Source: Bacteroidaceae bacterium
GTDB lineage: Bacteria; Bacteroidota; Bacteroidia; Bacteroidales; Bacteroidaceae
Direction: 5' to 3'
DNA: 64,000 nucleotides
Assembly (NCBI GenBank): GCA_024398515.1
Contig: JAKSIZ010000004.1
Coordinates: 1 to 64,000 of the forward strand
A model generated the notes under the pieces. The model saw only the letters and a list, made by a program, of their open reading frames with translations, was not told the DNA's origin and did not search any database. Positions 46,901-53,285 of this stretch are shown here, piece after piece. The position numbers and the translations under genes are program-made. Every line of letters starts with the position of its first letter. Within the stretch, counting starts at the first letter, position 1.

Positions 46901-49366
46901 ATCGATGGTGTTTTCCATCACGATGTATGGGCTTTGATACTGACGTACAGGCTCTGGCTTGTTTGTGGTGAGGTTAAATACTTCTATCTGCACATCGTCA
47001 AGGTCGAAGTCACTCCACGTCTGGTCAACGCCACCGACGGCTTTCGCACTGCTTATCGTCGTATATTTCATCTCAAGCATACTGCCCGAAATGGTCTCAA
47101 GGCGTATTTCGCCAAGGTCGGTGTCGGTTTCCGGTGAGTCAAACTCGCGGAATTCCTGCAACATTCCTGCCGAAATAAACGACATTTTCGTTGGTAAAGC
47201 GTTCATCTGGAAACTGAAACGACCGTCGGCATCGACGTTTACGGTGGTTGAAATGTGCTCCCGACCATACGACTGCGACACGATTACCGATGCCGAAGAC
47301 AATGGCAGACCAGCCGCATTGACCACTCTACCTGCGATTTGTATCGTCTTCAACGGTGTGTCCTGACCTTCAGGATTGATTACCGGCACCGCTCCCTTCA
47401 TTGGTTGTATGTTTAATCCCGACCATGCACGGGTATAAAGTTCTACCGATTCGGCTGGTACAAGCACTACAAGTTCCTTTAGTCCACGCAGGATATTCAT
47501 GTCTGCCTGGTCTAAAGTCGGCGGTGTTGCAGCATAAACCTTGAGCAAACCAAGGCTGTTGTCATTGAAGAAAGAGCTTGGGCCGATGCTTGTGACGCAC
47601 GACGGAATGCTTAGTTCTTCGAGTTTTTGCATGTTTGCAAACATGTACTGAGGCAATGCCGTGAAGCCTTCTGACTGTGAAAAGTCCATGATTTTGCAGC
47701 CTTGGAACGAATGGAGCATACTTAAGTCTTCATCGTTCATAGGCGCAACAATCTCGACTTTCTTTATCGTTTCAGTCATGGTCTCGTCGTCAAAACTTAC
47801 TATCTGAGACAATGTATAGAGCAAATTCCCTGGTCGGAACAGGTCCATATACACTTCTCCTGTCTCAGGATTCCAATAATTTGCACCTGGATCAAGCAAT
47901 AACGACATCGGATCTATGTCAAATGCTCCGCCCTTTTCAGGCTTTTTCATGCGTTCCCTGTATGCTCTGACAGCCTTCGCCAACTCATTGTCTGCCTTGG
48001 AATAATAGTCGTCGCCGCCGTAGTCGTTGCTGTTGTCCTTGGTCAATCTGCCGCTTTTGTTGAACGAAACCTGGTTCATTCCGTCGTAAGCCTGCACAAA
48101 GAATGCCTGGAAAGGACGGAACACGTAGGCTGTTGCCACTGGCAGAAAACTCTCAAACATGCCGTCGGCCCACACGTACATAGCGTTTTCCTCGTTCACA
48201 CTGCCTATATCAAAGTAGCAAGGATAAGGGTTTCCTACAAGATTCCAACCACTGTTGTGACTGCGTTTCGACGGATATTCCTTTATCGGCAACACTTTGT
48301 CTGCCGTGAGGAATATGTTGTTCTGACTGTTTGCCAACGCATGGAAGGTCAAAATCAAGTCTTCATTGCTCATGAAATCAGTCTTCATAGCAAAGATTGC
48401 AAAGCCTTCGTATGCCGGAATCGTCTCGTTGTCTGCCAATCTAACCCACGTATCACGCACCTTAGTGGCACGATTTTCGCCTGAATATCGGCATATATAC
48501 AGGTCTGCGCCACAGCTCTTTTCTATGTCGCCCACGCATATATCGAATGGAAGTGCTATGAAATCCCAGCCGTATGAAAGGGGTTGATACTCTATTTTGA
48601 CGTTGTTCGACGTCATTCCCGACTCTGCTAACATCGACGGTATTTGCTTTCCTTCGTCGTAATCGGCATCTAATTCCTGGCTGTACGAACCTATGTGTAT
48701 GGCTGAAGGTGCGTTGACAGTGAGGCTTGTCACTGGTTCACTCGCCATATAATCATTATTATATATGAGCGATACAGCCGTTTCGTCAGTCAGTCCTTCG
48801 CTTTTCGTCATCGTGAACTCCGAGAAGATAAAGAAGTCTTTTACGTTTCCTTCTATCTCGACGAGGTTGTTCGCACCCCATGCCTCACTGTCACGATAGC
48901 CCTGAATGTTGTACTTAGGCACATGGATGCGCGGTGCCTCACCATAGAACGACATCATCGTTCCCGTTGGAGGAAGCACAGAATAGAGGTAAACGTCCTT
49001 CAGGCTTGCCGTCATCAGGTACATCATCATCGATGAGACTGTGGCTGGCAAGACTATTTCCTCGATCGTTTCCGACTGCACCATTAGGATCATACTGCCG
49101 AGACGTGCGCCTTTCGCGTCGAGACGTTTCAGGTTTGGAAATCCTTCCAATGCGTCGCCCAAGTCGGAATCATTGATTTTTCCAGTCAGTATCAATTCGG
49201 TGACTGCATCCTTGTCAACGCTTAGGGTTTCAAGCATGTCGTATAAATCACCTTCATGCTCCACGTTCAACGTCAGCGTACTTGCCATTGCAATGGCGCT
49301 GACGCATAGCGAAATCAGCACTGCCGACATTCGCATTCTTACGGTTTTGCTTAATAATTTCTTCAT
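43919..49366 (-). CDS. 1815-residue secreted LRR and dockerin-ended surface protein
   Basis: A signal peptide (cut near residue 28) precedes BspA-like leucine-rich stretches (about 30-150, and again around 560-650 with LEELSIPSCVTSIGPSSFFN). A carboxypeptidase-regulatory-like beta domain lies near 665-745. A long beta-rich middle includes an Ig-like GTATPQSEVNIYDNGRLFAHAK. Near the end a Cna-B-like unit reads VEGVTATLYYKEND..EGLWQVRFSKEGYND. The last 60 residues are two dockerin type I repeats, GDANNDRFIDVADITAIAAYILG and its partner ADANLDGAIDIADIT, with Ca-binding Asp/Asn spacing. I see no enzyme motif. It is probably a surface adhesin or scaffold client. Single gene with the triple array just upstream. 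Confidence 0.9.
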   Translation of the reverse strand: MKKLLSKTVRMRMSAVLISLCVSAIAMASTLTLNVEHEGDLYDMLETLSVDKDAVTELILTGKINDSDLGDALEGFPNLKRLDAKGARLGSMILMVQSETIEEIVLPATVSSMMMYLMTASLKDVYLYSVLPPTGTMMSFYGEAPRIHVPKYNIQGYRDSEAWGANNLVEIEGNVKDFFIFSEFTMTKSEGLTDETAVSLIYNNDYMASEPVTSLTVNAPSAIHIGSYSQELDADYDEGKQIPSMLAESGMTSNNVKIEYQPLSYGWDFIALPFDICVGDIEKSCGADLYICRYSGENRATKVRDTWVRLADNETIPAYEGFAIFAMKTDFMSNEDLILTFHALANSQNNIFLTADKVLPIKEYPSKRSHNSGWNLVGNPYPCYFDIGSVNEENAMYVWADGMFESFLPVATAYVFRPFQAFFVQAYDGMNQVSFNKSGRLTKDNSNDYGGDDYYSKADNELAKAVRAYRERMKKPEKGGAFDIDPMSLLLDPGANYWNPETGEVYMDLFRPGNLLYTLSQIVSFDDETMTETIKKVEIVAPMNDEDLSMLHSFQGCKIMDFSQSEGFTALPQYMFANMQKLEELSIPSCVTSIGPSSFFNDNSLGLLKVYAATPPTLDQADMNILRGLKELVVLVPAESVELYTRAWSGLNIQPMKGAVPVINPEGQDTPLKTIQIAGRVVNAAGLPLSSASVIVSQSYGREHISTTVNVDADGRFSFQMNALPTKMSFISAGMLQEFREFDSPETDTDLGEIRLETISGSMLEMKYTTISSAKAVGGVDQTWSDFDLDDVQIEVFNLTTNKPEPVRQYQSPYIVMENTIDYGSQLKITATSKANAFARVEVETEAMPDVKDGVIPVRMQLKESARIESSINIDDEMVDFIGTLYDSEGNFVKQGLYKSKHFAFRYLLPGNYTLVMMQRNALSDKLLKLSDYSNAGFKAGTDYTIRNIELGAEGCLEVVDNVPLFDDATYRHTTNSTTFASETPSVTAGMYATMKVNLAFKPEIADKISNVSVVIDMPDGCSYMPSSLVSSLGESRMNAFGQQLNVTSSAMAKFRFCITATQGMEARMPAVVCYTMDGKEYQQPIGTACVMFTETEINVPRISTTKDVEIWGTATPQSEVNIYDNGRLFAHAKARIDGGWSAEATLIDAYPSTLHQIFAEYKNADGVMVKTGSSHIFYNPDATIPTRVVMQNNGSNIIFDLKTGEVSKNYYSFNPNFKEFTFKANFTPNEPENIFNVKFTIETVGGNQYLLRAEYVDSLNCWVGKCEFDEYDLPTNVGVDYIDVSCKPVDPMYAINATAQMIVANHETYKSGFESRVTIDESSAQGTDKEASFNLNIDGIDSPFTMQVKELDYAAVCDEMDRVQYTYLYNSGDTVVCINADSNEELLTLRVVDSGFKVAYDITLNIDESKAKAGATVVGSVSVFDKLNNLLLIPKYINAYQDYQSMKQMRDEYMQRIDEARNAFLNAIGAKCKDGTPMLPDMWATSFYQYSMELSEGDGKYYDQFDNELDEYKVRVWKQAICDVASLLISNGIGSFALNGLISRLAQGAIIPSLVKMLPRLGTAEVVSNFLIGNAASTVTTVAAEQVQNFFKTDFEAQKTHINDWSSSNLNHILKEYQEQTSRVREHYQECPEDPLERPTSPFKRYRPRDTRPIIDPSGYVYEFGNESARIEGVTATLYYKENDSSDPVLWDAAEFGQQNPLVTDAEGAYSWFVPEGLWQVRFSKEGYNDTQTEWLPVPPPQLEVNIPMTRMAGYLLGDANNDRFIDVADITAIAAYILGNLPENFSKQNADANLDGAIDIADITTVAGIILGK

Positions 49367-49400
49367 ATCTCACTCTTAATTTAATATATCGTCGTTTATC

Positions 49401-49518
49401 GTTTCTCAGGTCGAGCGTTTAAGTCGGTCAAACATTGCTGCAATGTTCGAGTCAACATTGCTACAATGTTCGGACCAACATTGCTGCAATGTTTTTTCCA
49501 CTTAAGCGTTCAATCCGC
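49401..49518 (+). repeat. Triple dyad array, AACATTG family, copy 5
   Basis: Dyads at 49431-49447, 49454-49470 and 49477-49493 with centres CTG, CTA and CTG. The left flank GTTTCTCAGGTCGAGCGTTT (49401-49420) is the near reverse complement of the right flank of copy 1. The right arm TTAAGCGTTCAA is at 49502-49513. Confidence 0.9.
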
Positions 49519-49603
49519 AAAGTGCAAGCGTTCATCCCTCGAACTTCTTACGTTCATCCGCCAAAAGAAAACCCAACTTTGGCGGAACGACTTGAACTCT
49601 TCA

Positions 49604-49634
49604 TCCCCACTTGGGGGGACAGAGTGGGGCTTTA
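49604..49634 (-). repeat. Stop-codon-linked C-rich element, copy 3
   Basis: On the minus strand: TAA stop of fkp, then AGCCCCACTCTGTCCCC, then CCAAGTGGGGATG. The layout matches the elements at 35890 and 39174. Confidence 0.75.
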
Positions 49635-52355
49635 ACTATGGCTAATCTGCAATCCGGTATTGCTGATGCTCATCTCAACAAAGCGTTCGTTGGCGTTGGT
49701 TCGGTTGGCATTGAGCGTCTGCCTTATGCGCATGGCTGCCTCCGGATCCTTTGCCACCATATAGAGATAACCGCCACCGCCGGCTCCTCCAAGCTTGTAA
49801 CCGTAACAGTAGTCGTCGATAAGTTCGGTGATACGGCGCACCTCCGGTGGGTTTGTACCTGCGTCGATGGCTTGGTTCTGCTCCCATGTCTTGCGCACAA
49901 GAAGTCCCATCTGGCGATAGTCGCACTTCAGGATTGCCTCGTACATGTCTATTGCATGCTGTTTCATCTCGGCAAGCAGTGCAAGTTCGGCGTTGTCGTT
50001 GAGGAACATCTTGCGTACAATCTCGGCAAGCAACTTCTTTGCCGTGCGGGTGATACCGGTGTAGTAGAGCAGGTGACAGCCTTTGTATTCAGGTTGTGTC
50101 CATAGGTTGTCAGGCAGCCAACGTATGGCTGGGTTCTGTTCAAGCCCTGAATTAGTCTGAAGCAACTTGATGCCTTGCATGATTCCACCGAACTGGTCTT
50201 GCCATCCACCGCCTGTTGTCAGCAGTTGTTCAAGCACGAGTGTACGTTTTCCTATCTCTTCCTTGTCCCACGCCAAGCCACAGAAATCGGCGATAGCACC
50301 GAGAACCGTGGATGCGAGAACGCTGCTTGTGCCTAATCCACTGCCTGCAGGAATGGCTGCAAGCGACGAGACTTCGATGCCGCAACCGAACGCTTTGAGC
50401 TGTTCTTCGAGTGAAGAATATACTTCAGACGAGTATCCTGGCTGAAATCCAGCGAGCACAAGAGCGGCTTTTGGTATTGAGAATGGCGAACCTACATGGT
50501 TGAAATCGGCAAGTTCTTCGTACGTCTTTACCACTTCAACGGCTCCAAGATCGATACTTCGAAGCACGATTTGCGGCTCGCGACACATCTTCACGTAGCA
50601 GTGAAGCGGCGGCTGACCGTTGAGTTCCATGGAGAAATTGACCACATTACCGCCCTCGGTGAGGCAGTAAGGCGGTGTATCGGTCCATCCACCAGCGATG
50701 TCGATGCGTACAGGACTGCGTCCCCAGACGATTTGATCGGGATAAACTGACATGTGTGGGCTTTGCTTGTCGGTGAAAACAGTGGAGGTCACACGGTTGC
50801 TAAGCAACGAGAATGCCTTGTCGGAGAGTCCTTCGTCGGACTTTCCACGCAGGTTCAGCACTTCGCTACGGAACATACAATCGCGGATTTGCGTCATCAG
50901 CGGCATGTCTTTATCTATCTCCGGAGGCAGCTGAAGGTCGTTTGCAACAAACTCATGCGCTGCATCGTTGAGGTCTAACTGGTAGAAAACGCTGTTCTTA
51001 TAGTTCTCGGCAATGCCTTTCCAGTTTGCCTGACGGAACTTCTTGCGCTGCTTTTCAAGGCGACTGAGGTTCGCAATGTTGGATATTTCCTCTGCACTGA
51101 GAAGGGTTTTTGCCTCAACCAAGCGGCGTTCAAGCTGCATTTTCACGTATTCACCTAATTGGTTTATGTCGGAAGTAACCGGAAATCGCTTCTCCTGCTG
51201 TGCTGCTCCGGCAAACTTATCGTTTATTTTATACACGCGAGCACAGTAATCCGACTCGCCGATTGGTATGATGTCAATGCAATCACCCTCGTGAAGTGTG
51301 ATGTCCCAATCGTTCTCTGGCACGCCTGTGATGATATGTTTCTGGTCAATCTTCCATTTCTCGTTGATGAAACTATTCTCCACCCAGACGTTAGGATTGG
51401 CTTGTGTAAACGAAATTTTGCAGATGGAATTCTGCGTGAATATAGACTCCTGCGGCTTTTCTTTGGTTTGGATTATGGCACGCTGGTCGTTGATTAGGTT
51501 CTGCAATGCGAGTGTTGACGAGATTATTTCAGGTGAACTTCCGTAATGATAGAACTCTCCGCCCTCAAGTGGAAGCACCACAACCTTCAAGTCTTTCAGG
51601 TCTTCATCGACAACTGTAGGGTTGGTTCCGAGCGAACAACCGAACTCGGAGTATAGGTCATATTCCACGAATTCATCGGCAGATTTGCTCTTTTTGAACA
51701 ATGCTTTGACTGCTTTGTCGCTGAGGAACCAGATGCCTATGTCGGTGAGGAAGAAGTTTTCCTTGGTTATCTCCGCCAGTTCTTCGTAAGTTGGCTTTTG
51801 TACCATGTGGTCGAGAATCTTTGGTGTCTTGCGGTTTGACACAAAAATGCCGTGGTCTTTTGCAATCTCCTTGCTCAGCCAAAGGCCGTAGCATACGACG
51901 TCAGCGTCAGGAATCGGCTGCAGAGGTTGCGTATTCCTTATATATACATCGCCGTTGACAATCATTGTATGTATATTGTCGGGCGTCTTTTCCATCATCT
52001 TTTCGTAGAGCGACATCTGCAATGTCAGCAGGTTCTGCGATAGTTTCTGCCCACGTGCCCAACGGAAGACAGGGATTGGAATCAACACTTTTCCCGATGG
52101 AGCGTATGCTGGAAGGCGACGACTCTGCCCACCTGCGTGCATCAGGATGCGCTTTTCGCTGCCGAGCCACGTAGAAAAGTCGTCGTCATGTGCCTGACTG
52201 CGGTGACATTCATGCAAGAGCCAACTCGTTCCACCGCCCGAACCGAGCTTGTGATTTACTGGATCGTTGGTGCAAAACCACTCGTCTTTGCTGTAACCTG
52301 TGATGTTGTGGAAGTGTTCCACGAGATTTGGAGGAAGTGATAAAAGTTTCTTCAT
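49632..52355 (-). CDS. fkp: Bifunctional L-fucokinase / fucose-1-phosphate guanylyltransferase (Fkp-like)
   Basis: The start at 52355 (MKKLLSLPPNLVEHFHNITG) gives 907 residues; longer frames would overlap the divergent promoter and the lipoprotein gene. The N-terminal half is the guanylyltransferase, with LMHAGGQSRRLPAYAPSGKV as the nucleotide-binding loop. The C-terminal half is a GHMP kinase: VWGRSPVRIDIAGGWTDTPP, the phosphate loop PAGSGLGTSSVLAS and KLGGAGGGGYLY. B. fragilis Fkp (949 residues) makes GDP-fucose from free fucose for capsule and glycoprotein decoration. Fucose could come from host mucin or plant glycans. No fucose permease or other fuc genes lie in the window. Confidence 0.93.
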   Translation of the reverse strand: MKKLLSLPPNLVEHFHNITGYSKDEWFCTNDPVNHKLGSGGGTSWLLHECHRSQAHDDDFSTWLGSEKRILMHAGGQSRRLPAYAPSGKVLIPIPVFRWARGQKLSQNLLTLQMSLYEKMMEKTPDNIHTMIVNGDVYIRNTQPLQPIPDADVVCYGLWLSKEIAKDHGIFVSNRKTPKILDHMVQKPTYEELAEITKENFFLTDIGIWFLSDKAVKALFKKSKSADEFVEYDLYSEFGCSLGTNPTVVDEDLKDLKVVVLPLEGGEFYHYGSSPEIISSTLALQNLINDQRAIIQTKEKPQESIFTQNSICKISFTQANPNVWVENSFINEKWKIDQKHIITGVPENDWDITLHEGDCIDIIPIGESDYCARVYKINDKFAGAAQQEKRFPVTSDINQLGEYVKMQLERRLVEAKTLLSAEEISNIANLSRLEKQRKKFRQANWKGIAENYKNSVFYQLDLNDAAHEFVANDLQLPPEIDKDMPLMTQIRDCMFRSEVLNLRGKSDEGLSDKAFSLLSNRVTSTVFTDKQSPHMSVYPDQIVWGRSPVRIDIAGGWTDTPPYCLTEGGNVVNFSMELNGQPPLHCYVKMCREPQIVLRSIDLGAVEVVKTYEELADFNHVGSPFSIPKAALVLAGFQPGYSSEVYSSLEEQLKAFGCGIEVSSLAAIPAGSGLGTSSVLASTVLGAIADFCGLAWDKEEIGKRTLVLEQLLTTGGGWQDQFGGIMQGIKLLQTNSGLEQNPAIRWLPDNLWTQPEYKGCHLLYYTGITRTAKKLLAEIVRKMFLNDNAELALLAEMKQHAIDMYEAILKCDYRQMGLLVRKTWEQNQAIDAGTNPPEVRRITELIDDYCYGYKLGGAGGGGYLYMVAKDPEAAMRIRQTLNANRTNANERFVEMSISNTGLQISHS

Positions 52356-52381
52356 TATATATAAATATGTATATTTGTGTG

Positions 52382-52389
52382 CAAATATA
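52382..52389 (-). promoter_or_regulatory. -7 promoter box of fkp
   Basis: TATATTTG on the minus strand, 27 bp ahead of the ATG at 52355. It is divergent from the lipoprotein promoter, with about 40 bp between the two -7 boxes. Confidence 0.6.
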
Positions 52390-52431
52390 CAAAAAAAGCA
52401 GTAACAATGATTACAAAACCGAAACTTTTTG

Positions 52432-52439
52432 TAACTTTG
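52432..52439 (+). promoter_or_regulatory. -7 promoter box of the lipoprotein gene
   Basis: TAACTTTG on the plus strand, 20 bp ahead of the ATG at 52459. Confidence 0.65.
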
Positions 52440-52458
52440 CCGAACTATTTTTAAGAAT

Positions 52459-52995
52459 ATGAAATTATCAAACATTATTATTGCCGTTGCAGCCACTGTG
52501 CTTGCAACATCGTGCGGAAGTAAGAAAGATCCGCAGTATATCATAGTTGAGCCTGAAAAGCCTGCCGTTAAAAAACAGACGACAATAGCTTCAGAACCGT
52601 ATAAAATGGAGGATAATATCTCGTGGTTTGGCAGTATGTATAAGTATCGTGTGGTGCGTGAAAGCGACAAGGAAGCACCGACGGTTAAGAACGAAGACGG
52701 TCAAAAGTTCTTTGACAACAAGGCGACGGTGACTGTTTGGCGTGCCGATGGCAGCGAGTTTTATTCGCATACTTTCAAAAAAGAGTCGTTCTCGCAGTAT
52801 CTTCCATCGTTGTTCAATAAGAACGGAATACTTGAAGGTCTTGTGTTTGAAAAGGCAGAAAAGGAATATCTTCAGTTCGCCGCAAGTGTCGCATTGCCTC
52901 AAACCGACGAATACATGCCGTTTGCTATAAGGATTTCAACGAGCGGCAACATCACGATTGTGAAGGTTAACGAGATGGAAGAAGCACAGGGATAA
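52459..52995 (+). CDS. Bacteroidales lipoprotein of unknown function
   Basis: The 178-residue protein has a lipoprotein signal with Cys19 (ATSCGSKK). The mature part has a charged linker (VEPEKPAVKKQ), then a beta-rich domain (YKYRVVRESDKEAPTVKNEDGQKFFDN, then VTVWRADGSEFYSHTF). It resembles the small conserved lipoproteins of the family (DUF4738-like) but I cannot assign a role. It is transcribed on its own. Its stop codon overlaps the T-run of a terminator for a transcript from the opposite strand. Confidence 0.88.
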   Translation: MKLSNIIIAVAATVLATSCGSKKDPQYIIVEPEKPAVKKQTTIASEPYKMEDNISWFGSMYKYRVVRESDKEAPTVKNEDGQKFFDNKATVTVWRADGSEFYSHTFKKESFSQYLPSLFNKNGILEGLVFEKAEKEYLQFAASVALPQTDEYMPFAIRISTSGNITIVKVNEMEEAQG

Positions 52996-53027
52996 AAAAC
53001 AATCGGAACTTTCACAAGCTCCGATTG
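52994..53027 (-). terminator. Intrinsic terminator of the candidate small RNA
   Basis: 8-bp perfect stem CAATCGGA/TCCGATTG plus inner pairs, and a T6 run on the minus strand. Confidence 0.8.
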
Positions 53028-53159
53028 AAACAAGAATCAACTGATTCATTATCACATTACTTATTAAATAGACAATAATTCTTATCCAATAAAACTATAC
53101 ACTTTGTTAGTCTTCGTACAATACTTAAAGTTGTTAGCCTTGGTTATAATCCTCTTTTC
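52994..53159 (-). ncRNA. Candidate independent small RNA
   Basis: A minus-strand -7 box TACCTTTG lies at 53173-53166, so transcription would start near 53159. It runs through about 130 nt without a usable reading frame and ends at a strong intrinsic terminator: CAATCGGA pairs with TCCGATTG (53000-53027), extended by GCTT/AAGT pairs, followed by six T (52999-52994). The T-run is only on this strand, so the hairpin does not serve the plus-strand lipoprotein gene. Promoter plus oriented terminator in a gene-free 290-bp gap is the classic sign of an sRNA of about 165 nt. No family recognised. Confidence 0.6.
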
Positions 53160-53165
53160 TGGGTG

Positions 53166-53173
53166 CAAAGGTA
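53166..53173 (-). promoter_or_regulatory. -7 promoter box of the candidate small RNA
   Basis: TACCTTTG on the minus strand followed by GCACCC, as in many Bacteroidales promoters. No minus-strand gene lies downstream to explain it. Confidence 0.55.
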
Positions 53174-53259
53174 GGCAGTATTTTGTAAATTTAAGTTGAA
53201 AATATTCCAAAATAGGTGTGATATTTTGTATTTTGTGGTAAAATACCCAAAAAATGAAG

Positions 53260-53267
53260 TAACTTTG
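53260..53267 (+). promoter_or_regulatory. -7 promoter box of the beta-helix/DUF6298-type gene
   Basis: TAACTTTG on the plus strand, 18 bp before the ATG at 53286. It decides the start: the longer frame from 53196 begins upstream of the promoter. Confidence 0.65.
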
Positions 53268-53285
53268 CACAAAAATACAATCAAT

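Noticed and set aside
52356..52670. N-terminal extension of Fkp to 1012 residues
   Set aside because: It would cross the divergent fkp promoter and overlap the start of the lipoprotein gene on the other strand; the Fkp family begins near 52355.
53082..53270. 62-residue minus-strand reading frame
   Set aside because: Its start lies upstream of the promoter predicted for the small RNA, so the transcript would lack the start codon.
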